From positions 76,959,216 through 77,023,215 of the forward strand of contig NC_088171.1 of the NCBI RefSeq assembly GCF_028769735.1: a stretch of 64,000 nt of DNA, read 5' to 3'. The position numbers were made by a program, and so were the translations under genes. How positions within the stretch are numbered: the stretch's first letter is position 1; each line of letters begins with the position of its first letter. This DNA comes from Zonotrichia leucophrys gambelii (lineage: Eukaryota; Chordata; Aves; Passeriformes; Passerellidae). The notes under the pieces were generated by a model. That model was not told where the DNA came from and did no database searches. It saw only the letters and a list, made by a program, of their open reading frames with translations. Positions 35,709 to 48,596 of the stretch are shown here, in pieces.

Positions 35709-36455
35709 GATTGCTAAAAATATAATTTTGTACTAGAGCTTAATAAAAGAAGTAAAGCTCTAATGTTAAGCTTTGGATCTCTCTGCTCACAAAGGTGATC
35801 AGATCTTGGTGTTCTATTTAGTATGCACCCAGACAAGAAGACTGACCAGTAAAAGAGTCCTCAGACAACTAGTGGAGGAAGTTGTCTCTATTTGCCATAC
35901 GGCTGCTGCAAGGTCTTAAAAGGAAGCATGCATGCTGTAACAATTTCTTGGGTGCTTTATTTATTATTATTATTATCTTTACTATTATAATTATTTCACT
36001 GTCAAAACATTGGAGATTATGCATATGAAGATCAGTCCAGTAACTTCTGAATTGCAGGTGTCAGACATTTGCCCTTGAGGAAAGAGCAGCAAGTTGTCTC
36101 CCTCCAGAAGTAACTCTGATCATGCTCAGCTTGGTTATAGCTTAAAGTTTAGGCACTGTTTTACAGGGAATCCATGTTTTATATATATAGACAGAAGCAT
36201 TATTGCTGAAGGCATGAGAAATAAGCACTGATCTTGTTTACCACTGTCAGTGAGAAGTGTCAAGGCAAAAGACTTAAAAATATAAGCAGTAACAGCTCTC
36301 AAGTCCAGGCAATAAAGGAGGGGATTTGCATTTTAGAGTGCAGAAAAGGAAGGGCAAGAAGAAGAAAGAGAGGGAGACTACTTACTACTTTAAAAGACAG
36401 AATGTAGGGAAATATGTTAGCAGTTATTGACTGGAAAAAATGAAGAATTAAATGT

Positions 36456-36480
36456 GAAAAGCTAAAAACTTTAGCTTTTC
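36456..36480. repeat. Perfect 11-bp hairpin
   Basis: GAAAAGCTAAA and its exact reverse complement flank a three-base loop (AAC). The pattern continues briefly with further CTAAAAAC repeats to about 36494. It is AT-rich, and a chance origin is plausible. Confidence 0.85.
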
Positions 36481-36874
36481 TAAAAACTAAAAACTTCATT
36501 GTTCCTTAAATTTGCTCAACAACCCACGTGGAAGAGCAGAACTTGGGAGGGAAGGAATAAAAGAACAATGAGAATGGTAAGAGAAATGGAAACAGAGCAA
36601 CAACGAATATGTAGCAACAGAACAGACAGGTGAGCTTCTGGCAGATGACAGAAGTGGAACACGGGACTAAACTATTTGTAGCTGAATAGGTAAAGATATG
36701 GAGTTATGTAACAGAAGCTTTTTTTTTTTTTTTCTGAACATGAACAGTAGCAGAGCATAGTCAGAAAACTGCATGGGTTGCTTTTGAGAAAGAGGATATG
36801 GAACCAGGTTGTTTCCTGCATTTCAGGTGTTTTGGATAACAGAAAAACATGACTCCACATGACCATGACATATA

Positions 36875-36950
36875 TTTGTGTCTGTGTCTGTGTACATTTA
36901 TGCATATGTACATACACATATATGCACATATTTGCATGCATATGAAGAGT
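36875..36950. repeat. Alternating TG/CA/TA low-complexity stretch
   Basis: The stretch contains TGTGTCTGTGTCTGTGTACA followed by repeated CATA, TGCA and ATGTAC units. It is a degenerate purine-pyrimidine microsatellite of the type able to adopt left-handed DNA. No function is claimed. Confidence 0.75.
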
Positions 36951-39888
36951 TGGATATTGGTCCAACTCTGCTGTAAATTTTCATTCTTTAGATATATATT
37001 TTGGCACTTTTAAATTGAACACATTTGTTAATTTGCCATGATTTTATTTCATTCATTTACTTCTCTACTCTATGTCCTTACTTTGATTAAGCTTTAAGAA
37101 TAATGAGAGACACAAAACCTGGTTGTTTACAGTGAAGATTAGGAAGTGTGGAAATTGTGTGATGTAATGCTGAAACAAATAGAAGTTCATCCTGGAAGAG
37201 CTCTTTTCAATCTCAGATGTATCTTCAATTCCAAATTAAGACTCTACTGGTTCCTACAGCCTTGTTTCCAACACTAAACTGGTAGAAACTTAGGCAAGGT
37301 TTTTTTTGCTCTGCTTTCTTTAAGATAATTAACCAACATCTCTGGGAATACACATGTAGTTTGTGTGAGTTAGTAGCTCTGAGATTTATAAATTATTCCT
37401 GATTGTGAATCTTTTACAGATAGACAATTTTACAAATCAATAATAAGTCTAATGTCAAAAACCATGCAGTAGCTGCAGGGTAAAGGGCTTGATGGGGTTC
37501 TGCTGTGTGGAAGATATCTCCATTAATGTCTGTGGAACTCAATAAAAGATCTTGTGTACTTTTTCCATGTAGCACTGGTGGCATTTCTAAACTGGTCAAG
37601 TTTTAGCTCTTCAAACAAAAAGTTGTGTTGGGAGGTTTTATTTTGTTTTGTATCCTAAAGAGAATAATAAAGGGAGCACAATGATCTTCATTCATATTCA
37701 TTAACAAATTATGTCAGAAAAGATGGATTTTTGGGATCAGTGTAATAATTGTAATATTTTCTGCCTCTTGGCTCTTTATTGTAGGTTGCTGAGAAACAAC
37801 AAGTAACTCATATATGCAGATGTGTGTCATAACTTTCAACATTATTTGTTTTAGGTTACTTGTCTGTTAAATATGCTGCCTTTTCAGAACTTCATACTAT
37901 TTGCCCAGTCTATGTAAGGTCATAGTCGTCTTCTGCCTCTGCTGTTGCCTTAACTGTTTTACCACTGCTATGCTTTGTTCTTGTCTTTCTTTTCCTGACT
38001 TGTTTTTGCCTCTGTTTTTGAAGAATTCAGGGGGGACTGATAACATTTTAATACAAATTTAACAGCAACCTTTACCACTATATTGTTAGAACATAATTCA
38101 GTGTTTTGTTTTTTCATAGTTTTTTTTTCCCTGCAGAATGACTTTCAAATCTTGGATGTAAAACACTACTTTTTCTCAGTGAAAGAATTTATAGGGATTT
38201 TATGGTCTGCATAAAATGCTGTTTTGTCCACAAGAAAATTACTTTTGTGTCCTGTAGAGCAGTCAGGATGATTTCTGGCAACCTTTTATCTCCTCTGTGA
38301 CTTCTCGCTGACTAGATGCAGTCCGCCATAAATGCATTCTCCTCAGAGTCTGTTTATGCATAGCAGTGTTGGAAGTAATAAGCACTTGGGTTTTCTAGCA
38401 CATGAGTCAGTAAATACATAAACAGGTACAGATTTATGACTCTGCACTTCAGAGTATCACGGTGCTTGATGTATAGTGCAGTCAACTTTATCTGAATGTC
38501 ACAGAGGATAGTGAATAAATCTTTAATACCAAGGTCATTCTTGATGTAATTAATGAGTTGGGATTTCTTTTGTAACACAGTTTCAAATAACTTAATTTCT
38601 CCTAATCAGTGTTATTGGCTATGCAATGAGTGTCCTTGAAATATGTAAATTATCCCGTAAAATACAGGCACACAGATATTAAGTGTAGGCTAATGGCATT
38701 TTACCAGTGTGAATATTTTAGTGGATAGCAACTCTTTTGGAGATATATTCACTCTTTAGCAGGTGACACCCATTTCAAAGTGTTTATTTGCATTATGAGC
38801 ATTAGTGAAGCCTTCTTTGGTGCAGTTAATGGAGGAACTCTGCTCTGAGTGGATTAAATATTTCAGTCTGTAAAACTGCCAGCTCTCACTGTTCACAAGG
38901 TAACTATATTTTATCTCACCTTTGCCACTCTTCATCTTACAGTTCTGCTGAGCATACATGAGGTACACATCATTATTTTGCAGTGCTTTGTTTTGTGCTG
39001 AAGAAATACACCATGACTGTAACAGCTACAGTAGTAGACCAACATATTTTCTTCCTTTGCAAATGGGAGTGATAAACTTAGATCATATTCCAAGAGCCTT
39101 ATCTACATATCTGCATTGTTTTAAATGTAAAAGCAATCTTCTAAGTTATGTCTTACTTTTAGAACTAGAAAAAAAAAAAGTGACTTATAGTATTTCTGGT
39201 CAGTAGGCAAACATTTTACTGTTGCATATGTCAAACTAAGACATTGGAAGAGAGGCCTTTAATAACCAAGAATTATTTTTAGCATTGAATTTAAGCTGGC
39301 AGGAAACCTAAATAGCAACTGTGGCTATGTAACAAATGTGGAAGAGAAGGTAAGATCCATCATGGGACAGGGTGTTCTACATTCTGCATGATTCTATTAG
39401 ACACATAGGAAAAGCCTGATAGCAGCCCTTGCTCTCCAGAATTTCACTTAGTTCTACTCTTTGTGATAAGTCTTCAGCTGCTTATGTGTCAAATGATTTC
39501 TTGCAAGTTATTTTAGTTAAGAACTCTTACTGTTCAATGTCTGGATATGTTGTGGTAGTCTGAGCTTGATTTGGAAATTTCAACAGAAATAAATCTTACT
39601 CAAGAGAATATTATCTCTTTTAAACATTAAGTAAATCTTGGATTGTGTATAGTTAATTAGATTTCATTATTGTTGAATAAGTACAAGGGAAGCTTTAGTG
39701 AATAACATAAGCATGGATTATCATCTTCTCCGGCCATCATGCTTAGATCTCCTGGGGGAAATTCCTTAATGATATGTAATTTGCAAATTGTTTAACTTCC
39801 AGTGTATTTTTCTTCTTTTATTTTTTTAGCAAATAATTAAAATTAATCTATGAAAATATATTACCATATCATTATTTTTCTATTCCCT

Positions 39889-40116
39889 GGAGATTCTGTC
39901 TGAACACAAGGAAAAGCTTATTTATTGTGAAGGTGACCAAGTACTGGCAAATGTTGACCAGAGACATTGTAGATTCTCCATCCTTGGAAGCAACCAAAAA
40001 CTGACTGGTCACAATGCTAAGCAATCTTCTCCAAGTGTGTCAAATTGAGTAAAGAGTTGGACCAGATGACCTCCAGAGGTTCCTTCCAACCTAAACCATT
40101 CTCTGATTCCATAATA
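39889..40116 (+). mobile_element. CR1 LINE 3' fragment (plus strand)
   Basis: This is a clear CR1 3' region: TTATTGTGAAGGTGACCAAG, then TCTCCATCCTTGGAAGC, then TTGGACCAGATGACCTCCAG, TTCCTTCCAACCTAAACCAT and the TCTCTGATTCCATAAT terminus. The coding region is missing, so this is a short 5'-truncated copy of about 230 bp. Confidence 0.92.
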
Positions 40117-43100
40117 CTGGAACTATATAAGAAAGGGAATTGATTGGAATATTTGCATTGCTTCAGTTTCTCAGTGGAAAATGTTTATATTTTCATCATC
40201 ACTGCACAAGAAATTTCATGATTCAGCTTTTGAAGTTGCCAGTAGAACTGCTTTTCAAGTGCTTTGCCTAACTTAGCTATATTAGCAAGTGATTCGGCTA
40301 CAAATTAATAGAAGAAATTATGTATGGTGGCAGAGTTTGAACTAACAACAAAATATTTTCTGAAAGAATTTTTTATTATATATTATTTTGTTTTCTGCAC
40401 TTTAAATAGCAAACAGCTGTCTTAGCAGAGGCTGTCCTCTTCCAGCAGCCTGCTTGTTTGCAAACCACATGTATTTAGCAGCTTTGTTTTCATTCTGTCT
40501 CCCGCTCTTAAGCTGTAATGCAGACTAGAATTTAGAAAGGGGATTTGCACTCATTGTTATTCCCACTGGCACAGAAATAGTGTGAGTGGGACTGTAACTC
40601 CTGGTTGGGAGTATACAGAAGTGTACCAGAAACAACAAATCCCTGTCTATGGCAGGCAGTTTGGGTTACAAGCAACTAAAGGAACTTCCATTCTTATACC
40701 TTGACTTCCCTCAGTTTATCTATGCATCACACCCAGCAACAGGCAATATCGTGGCTGCTGGTCAGTCTTATCAGAGGAAGCACATAGAAGGAAGGACGCC
40801 ACTGTGTAAATTCGTTAGCAATAAATGGGTGGCTCCAGGTGGGTGCTGCAGCACCAGAATGAGCTGTCTTCTGTGGAGGCACAAAAGGCACTGAAGAACA
40901 TGTAATATCTTGCCCCTTTGCCAGAGAGCCTGAGCACTGGTGCTGTATCTGAAGTAATGAGGTGCAGCAGAAATACTGTGAGGGCTTAGATTAGTTCCAT
41001 TCCCCTTTTGATTGAAAAGATTTCTTGAATTTTGGACTGGGTGTTAAGAAGAGCTGGAAGATCAAATAATCCTTGATTAGATTGAAAGGCTCCACGGTCA
41101 ATAGTTGTAATGTGTGCCACAAATCATGATTTCACAGACAGATTTGTATTTACATAAACTATAATGAACGAGGCACTTAATTTACATAAGGCTGTAAGTT
41201 CTAAGGCTGATTACAGCAGTAGTGTGTAGCTCTTTCTTCCTTGTCGGAGTATAACCCAGCCAATCAACTGCTGTAAGAATGTATCCCTAGAATTAAATTT
41301 ACTTGGAGGCAGAAGAAATCACAAGGTTGAATATTAGGATATGTTGTCATTAGTTTGGACCACTTATGACTACACTGACAGTTCCTGAAAACAACTGTGA
41401 CCGTGAAGTTGTAGATTAGAGAAGCCCAAAGATTGACACATTATAGATACTAGCATCATTTTTAACAGCAACCAAAGATTATGGCATGGATCAGATTAAG
41501 GGGAATTAAATGTTCTTAAAATCTTGTCTGGGAAAATCTCACTTGTTTCTCCTCTTTATCTTTTGCTACCTCCTTTGACTCTTTTTTCCTCATGTAATGG
41601 CAGAAAGTGAAGGTCCTTTTTATTTAAAATGACATATATTTTCTCTCACTTAGTTTTCTGACTTATTGTCTGCCATTAAGATTCTTCAAAGCTGTTTTCT
41701 TGATATACTGGCATTATATTGTATGTGAATTGTTTTAATATTTTTATGATTTTGATTTATTTCTTTATTTTATTTATAATGATTAACCAAAGTTAATACC
41801 TTCTGAAAGTGGGTGTAGATACAGAAAAGACCAAAATATACAACCACTTGAAAATTTTCAAGATAGGTCTGACTAGTGACATAAAAGCTAGGAAAAAACT
41901 TGTTGAGAATGCAAACATAAAATTAGGACAGTATACTACCAAACTTAAAATAAACAAAATAAATTGAATTAAAATTACATAGATTAGTAACAGCATTAGA
42001 CTGCAATTGAATAAATTCCAGTAGATCAGATAATCAAATTTTACGGGCTGAATTACAAATGGAGATCTTGTGAAATGATTTCGTACATCATGTTTTTTTC
42101 TTCCCAAAAAAGGAACCTTCTTTTTTTCATTCTTGATGCCATTGGACATTCTACCTTTATGTCATCTGTATAAAGAATGATCCAGAGAAAGCTAAAAAAC
42201 TTATGTAAAAAGAGAATTATTCAGGTAGCTTTCTGTTGATTGTAATCACAAAGTGGATCATCCAGGTAAATGAAAAATGTAAATTAGAACTGATGGAACG
42301 TATTAATGGTTTATCTGAGTGAATAATTCAACATTTGATGTCACTCACAATTTAATATAGAGCATATTTGGAATTTCAGTTATATAGCAGAAATATTCAG
42401 AAAAATCTTGCCTAATTTTTTTAATTGTAGATTTTATTGAGGCTTTCTGGAAAGATTTTAGTATGTACATGACAATTGCAGAAAAGATTGAATCTTTTTA
42501 GGATATGAAAATGCATAATACTCTTGTGTATGAACACTTTGTTATTGTAATTAAAGCAAAGCAAATATATGCATACACATGAAAAAGTGAAAAAATTCAA
42601 GTTATCCAATAAGTAAATTTCTCATGAGTTGAACCTACATGTCTTTTTCTTATTGAGTTAAGAGACCTTGAGAATAGAAGGTTCTTATCTTTCATCTATA
42701 CACCAATTTCTACTTAATTGATCTCTTTCCAAAGGGAAAAAAAAAGCAGTGTCTCTTCATATAAACATTTTGGATTTTGTTAGGGACACATTCCTGATTT
42801 TTTACATTAATTTCCATTTTCTGTGCATATTGGTTGCAGAACAAGCAAGGCATTAGGTAGTCACTCTCAGAATCACTGAAGTCAATAGAAGTCAATATTC
42901 TTGGACCACGTTTCAATGTTTTGTTTCAGTTATTCCAAAATACAAAGTATTCTTTTGCTTCATACCTCTAATGGCTTTTGATTAAATGCAAATAAGATTT
43001 AATGCACATATGTATGTTGCAAAGGAAGTAAATAAAATTCATCAACTGTCAATTCAATCTTATCTATACAACAATCATGCTAAAATTATTTGGTGAGAAT

Positions 43101-44927
43101 GGTTTTTTGTAGCATAATATTTACTAAATTTAGGTTCAATTATTTCTTTTTATAAATTTAGTAAACAATTTTAGGTAAAGGACAGCCACCTGGCATTTAT
43201 TGTGATGTTTTTGTTTATTTTATTCTCCTAATATTTTTCTTCTTTCCTCAATGAAGGACGTGTTTGGTATAGTTATTTCAGGATCTATAAGATTTCAGTT
43301 GGGTATATTTTTTTCCAAGAATGCACAGCAAGGATTTCTAGTAATCTTTGTCTCCTCACATGACTTCCTGTGTTCAAGTAGTTGGGTTCTGGTGATTCCA
43401 TGTTTCAGTGCTGGGAACAGTCTAAAAAATAAAGGAGTATGTGGAAGATTTTTTTTTTTTCATTAAGTAGAAGAGAATATTGCCTTGAAAATTTATTTTT
43501 CTCATTTTGTAAATGGAAATTTTTCTTCTTGTAAATGAAAAATAACATGAAGATCATTTTCTTTTCTTCAGTTAATCCCCTCCACTTTGTTTTCTTGATA
43601 GCTGTGCTATTTTGCTCTGACAGCAAAGTAGTACTCAATTAAGTCAAAGAATTCTAACCAAAGGCTTGGTTTAATTTAAATTTTTGGATTTCTAAGATTA
43701 ATGACTCTGCATTCCTGCAAAAGAGCACCATATTCACTCAAAAGTTTCTGTTGGCATAGCTGCTTCATTTGTAAGCTGTGTGGATCAACTTTAGTGTGAT
43801 GCTGGTTGGATTACTGAGAATGGTGATTTTTCAGATAAAATGTCCGGAAGCACATTGCGCAATTTGTGACTTTTAAATACTTTGACTAAAAAAATCTTGT
43901 AACAATTGAATGACTCTTCAAATTGTAATAACAAATGAAAGCCTAATTATTGTACCATTTTGACAAACAGTGCATGCAGTGCTATCTATAGTTTTAAAAG
44001 CCTCCTACTAGGTTTTATTACTGGATGAGGAAGAAGGCAGGATTCTTACAGTGTGATGAACCATTTGTTCATGTATTGTGAATAACTCAGATATTTTTTA
44101 GCAATTCAGAATAACACAGAAATTTTTTTCTTAGCAAATTTGACATCAGCTTGATACTCTGGTTCTCCGTCATGACCCACAGCTAATGAAGAATTAACAG
44201 ATATTATCTCTTTTTCTGTGCACTCAGGTTTGTTTTGTTTTTGGGACACACCTAGTCCAAGTGTAGACCAGTAGAGAGAAGTGAACATTACAAAAAGCAA
44301 ACTCACAAATATGTGTCCTGTGCATGTTTATCTATAATTTACTCAATGACAATCTAAACTATATATATATTTAGATATGTATTCTATGAGTGTGAGCAAC
44401 TTTGTAATACTTTTTTTCCCCCCTGAAAATTAGGAACAGAGAATAGTGCTGTCTTTCCCCTGTAAAACTGTGCATTGTCATTCTTTATTCTTCACAGAAA
44501 AAAAAGATGTCTCTTTCTAGGCTCAGTTACTTTCCAAAACTGGAAAGTAACTTTTACTTGTAGCTCCAACAGTATATAAAGTGCCAATGCCATAGAAAAT
44601 TGTGGAGTACTTTATCAAGGCTAGCACTGCAGCATTACCACTCTAGCTGATCTTGTACTGTTGTTGACCCAGAGCGTGACATGCTTCTCCCAGACAACCT
44701 TCAAAAAAGTCCCTTACTTGGGATTTAGGGCTTTCAGATTTGAATTTTGAGATTGACTGGGAGCCTCAGAGTTCATGGAGAGGTTAAGATTCCTCACATT
44801 CCATCTTTTATAGTCTTTCAAGCATTTTCTGGTTTTATTCTGCCTCCATTGTGTCTTGCCTAGGTCCACTGATCAAGATCCAAAGAAAGAGACAGCTTTG
44901 CTTTCTCCACTCTCATTTCAGAATATC
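40117..44927. other. AT-rich DNA, no gene recognised
   Basis: No recognisable gene or repeat. A slightly GC-richer patch at about 40630-40990 carries an 81-codon plus-strand frame without a domain I know. A 118-codon minus-strand frame at 41793-42149 is rich in hydrophobic and aromatic residues, as AT-rich non-coding DNA often is when translated. Confidence 0.5.
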
Positions 44928-46252
44928 AGTCTTTACAACTGTACTCTCAAGCCTTATCCTGTCACTACATGCCTGTGTTAGAAGTCCATTTCCAGCTTTT
45001 TTGTAGGCTCTCTTCAGATACTGTAGGGCTGCAATTAGGTAACCCCAAAGTCTTTTCTTTTCCAGACAGAACAATCCCAGTTCTTTCAGCCTTGCATTGT
45101 AGGAGAGGAGCTTCATCCCTCTTACCATCTTGGTGTCCCTCTTCAGGACTTGCTCTGACAGGTTGATGCCATTCCGGCGCTGAGATTCCCAGAGCTGATG
45201 CAGCACTGCAGGTGGGCTCTCAGCAGAGCAGAACAGAGGGACAGAATCCCCTCCCTCACCCTGCTGCCTACACTGCTTTGGATGCAGCCCAGGACACATT
45301 TGGCTTTCTGGGCTGGGAGTGCCCATGCTGGTGGGTCATGTCCTGCCTCTCACCCACCACCCCCCCAAAGTTCTTCTCAGTAGGGCTGGTCTCCATCTGC
45401 TCATCTCCCAGTCTGGGTTGATACTGGGAGGTTGCCCCAGGCCAGGTTAAGCACCTCACACTTAGTTCTGCTAAACTTCATGAGATTCCCATGTTCTCAG
45501 TTCTTGAGCTTGTCAGCTCCCTCTGGATGCCATCTTGTCATTCAGGTGTGTCAACTGCACCGCTCAGCTTGGTGTCATCTGCAAATTGCTGACAGTGCAC
45601 CTGATGCCTCTGGCTTGTGATTGATTAGGCTATTAAATAGCACTGGTCCCAGTATGGGCCCCTGTGTTGTCGCTGATGTCAGCTGGCACTCTGAGCCATT
45701 GACCACCATCTGGATGTGATTGTCCTACAAATTCCTTATCCACCAAAAAACCTTATCCACCCATCAAACCCATCTCTTGCCAATTTAGAGAAGGATATTA
45801 TTGGCTTTACAGAAGTCAAGGTAAATGACATCTGTAAACCTTTCCTTGTCCACTGAGGTAGTCAGCTCCATCATAGATGGCCACTGGTCAGGCAAGGCTT
45901 GCCCTGGATGAAGACATGGTGGCTGTCCTGAATCACCTCTCTGTTCTCCATGTGTCGTAGCAAAGCTTCTAGGAGGATCTGTTCCATGATCTTCCCAGGC
46001 ACAGAGGTGATGCTAAAGGGTTCCCAGGGTCCTCCTTTCTACCCTTTTTAAAGATGGATACAAATCTTCCCTTTTTCCAGTCCCCTGGGACTCCACCTGA
46101 CTGCCATGACTTTTCAAATATCGTGGAGAGTGGCTTGGCAGCTACATCAACCAATTTCATCAGGACTCTGAGAGGCATCTCATTGTAGACTTCAATATGA
46201 TCAGGTTCCTCAGGTGGTCATGATCTTTGCTTACAGAGGGATTACTTTGTTC
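44928..46252 (-). mobile_element. CR1 LINE fragment lacking its 3' terminus
   Basis: This is the longest CR1 segment in the window, about 1.3 kb, on the minus strand. It starts inside the 3' region (CCTTATCCTGTCACTACATG near 44952-44971), without the terminal GATTCTATGA-type repeat. It continues through the reverse-transcriptase C-terminal part, the catalytic region and the N-terminal palm region, ending near 46252. CR1 copies are usually truncated only at the 5' end, so loss of the 3' terminus points to a later deletion or rearrangement. Confidence 0.88.
44960..46178 (-). pseudogene. CR1 ORF2 reverse-transcriptase pseudogene (largest)
   Basis: On the minus strand, 45969-46178 reads FEKSWQSGGVPGDWKKGRFV followed by [13 protein letters not shown], the conserved start of the CR1 reverse-transcriptase domain. 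At about 45566-45588 a frame reads QFADDTKL, so the catalytic F-A-D-D motif is intact here. At 44960-45170 a frame reads the C-terminal blocks RDTKMVRGMKLLSYNARLKE and LGLFCLEKKRLWGYLI. These parts lie in different frames with intervening stops, so no functional enzyme could be made. The endonuclease domain is absent because the element is truncated upstream. Confidence 0.85.
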
Positions 46253-48423
46253 TCTTTGGGACAAACAGAATTTTCCTTGAATGAGTCTACTTGTCCCCTT
46301 AATAGATAGGTCAATTAGTCAAGATTTCTAATTAGAATTCTGGATACAAATTTATTTTAAGTTTAAATCCAATTGTAATATTTTAAGACTGTTTAAAAAT
46401 TAAGGATGGGTGATTAAAATGTGGTACCTGCTTCTTCATCCCTACCATCTACTATAAAATCTGTCCCTAAAGAGCAGTCTGCAAGATTAGCTTTGTTATT
46501 CTTAGTATGATACATACTTGCTTTTACCCCTCCTTTGACAGTGAAAGAATTAACAAGGTTAATGATGTTGACATTTTAAGTATCATAATTAAAATCTGAT
46601 TTAGTGTCCATTAACATGAATGAGTCCTATTACCTGAAGTTATTCAGTCATTTACTCTGCAAACCTAGATAAATTACTGTAGGTATAAACTAAGCATGTT
46701 TAGTTTTTTGTTGTTTAAAATCCTAATTTATATAGATTATGTGAGAATCAGACACTAAAAACGATGCGTGAATATTTCAGATGCCCACATTATCTTCCCT
46801 CCCAATAAAGATTTTTTTAACACATAGGTAATGATTCATACACTTAATGAAAATTAGTGGTACAACACTTACCATTCTGCTTTTGTAGGTATATTTTGTA
46901 ATTTTTGGGGTTTTTGGTGTACTTGAGTCTCATTTTACCTCAGTTTTCTAAAAATACTTCCGAAATTGCAGCAATACTGATTTTCAGACTTTTCTCCCCA
47001 CTCTTGTCCCTTCCAGAATGAGCTCAAAAACCGAGTATGACAGATGAATGTAATGAAGCCTGTGCCTGCAGTCAGGAATTCTTATGTAGATGAATGGCTA
47101 GTGGAGAAAGGACAGTCTGAAGAGAGCCAGAAAACCAGGTCATCTTGGAAATGTAAGGGACTGTGGAGATGTAGTACACAAATTTATAGATAATTAAGTT
47201 TTATTAATTAATAAAATAACCTCTGCTTTCTTCTGAAGTACTTTGGTATCTAATGTTCTGAGTTAATTAAAACCTCAGGTGTCTGCTTTAGTTTGAAACA
47301 GTTATAAAGTGAGAGGTCTCACAAGAAGAAAAATATACATATTGAAATGGGTTTTCAATAGATTAAAATTCAGATAAATTAGTTTTTGTTTGTGGCTCTT
47401 GCATGAACTACAGCTGCCAGGGATCCACATTTTCCTCTTTTTTAAAAATAAAGGCTGAGATACCTATTCAGATTTTCAGACTAAACATACTTATGTAGCA
47501 AAAATGTATTTGCCTATGAAAACCAGCAAAATGTTTCTCTATGGCAAGCAGAGTTTTGCATGTAAATGGCTCTTGGTTTCAAATGAAAATTTATGCTTAT
47601 CATACAAACCAGGAAATCAGTGTTGCTTTAAACAAATATATATACTACATCTCTCATAACTTTCTCTGACTTCTATTTTATTAAAAACTCTGAATACTCA
47701 TCCATTGTTAAATTTTAGACTTTCTTGGAAAGAAGTTTGCAAGAAAAAAAGAGGAGCAGCAATAAAATCCTTTCATCTAATAATATGCAATATTAGGAAA
47801 TAAAAAGGAAAGACTGTTGCTTTGCACAGAATAGATTTGAATATTAAGAATGCAAAAATGTTTCTATATTTCATTTTATTTCATCTAACTGCCATATTGC
47901 ATTCTAGTTTCTCTGTAAAATATGAAGTAATTATATTTCATGAACACTTCAACTCTTAAGTGTAGGGATTTTTTTTGGAAAAAAAAGAAAAAGGTATTAT
48001 CCTAATCTTATTTATGAAAAAGATTTCAATGAATACGGTTCAGAACATGCCTCTTTGCAAAAAGATATAAAGAAAATCTTTAATGAAAATGATTTAACAT
48101 ATTCACTGAGACAGAGGAAGAGCCAGACCAATACTGTTCAATCATCATCTTCTGCTAATGGAAACCCAAATAGAGAAATTTTGTGCCAGTCAGATAATGG
48201 TTCATGTTATATAATGCATTAACACAGAGTGAAAAAAAAAAATAGGAATGCATAACAGGCTTTAGAAAGTTTTATTTTAATGATTCTGAACTGGGTGATT
48301 CAGACCTTTGATTTCCATTCTCCAGCTTCCAAGCACCGACTCAAGGGATAAATCGATGAAGATCAGGTAAAATGTTATCAATGTTCCTAGAATCTTTCTT
48401 TCTGCTCTTCTGAGCCAGGTGGG
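46253..48423. other. AT-rich DNA, no gene recognised
   Basis: No recognisable gene or repeat. An acceptor-like tract (CTCTTGTCCCTTCCAG ending at about 47018) is followed by sequence closed in all three frames within about ten codons. It is not supported as a coding exon. Confidence 0.5.
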
Positions 48424-48596
48424 GAGTGTGTGAGTGGGTACATGTATGCCACAGTGTGTGTGAGGGAGTACATGTATCCCAAATTGTGTACATGTATGCC
48501 ACAGTGTGTGTGAGTGAGTGCATGTGTCCCACAGCATGTGTGAGTGTGTGCATATATCCCACAGAGTTTGTGTGAGTGTGTACATGTATTCCAGAG
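48424..48596 (+). repeat. Degenerate 30-bp minisatellite
   Basis: Units begin CATGTATGCC or CATGTGTCCC and continue ACAGTGTGTGTGAGTGAGTG. Full 30-base units start at 48441, 48491 and 48521. A 32-base unit starts at 48551, a shortened 20-base unit at 48471, and partial units lie at each end. On the minus strand this reads as a histidine/threonine/tryptophan repeat in two overlapping frames, which I treat as a by-product. The repeat may have grown from a TG microsatellite. Confidence 0.92.

Larger units (their letters stand above)
34433..39888. other. AT-rich DNA with one small CR1 tail; no gene recognised
   Basis: Mostly unique-looking sequence. It includes an ATT microsatellite at about 35961-35977, a short hairpin at 36456-36480, a run of 15 T at 36720-36734, and an alternating purine-pyrimidine (TG/CA/TA) stretch at about 36875-36950. 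No open frame exceeds about 97 codons, and none has a recognisable domain. Confidence 0.5.

Noticed and set aside
41793..42149. 118-codon minus-strand frame with hydrophobic stretches
   Set aside because: Phenylalanine, leucine and isoleucine are expected when AT-rich DNA is translated; no domain and no splice or promoter context.
46990..47160. Possible coding exon after a strong pyrimidine tract at about 47018
   Set aside because: All three frames meet stops within about ten codons and no good donor follows.
48424..48596. Possible CRISPR array
   Set aside because: Units are directly adjacent with no unique spacers, vary in length, and lie in vertebrate DNA. It is a minisatellite.
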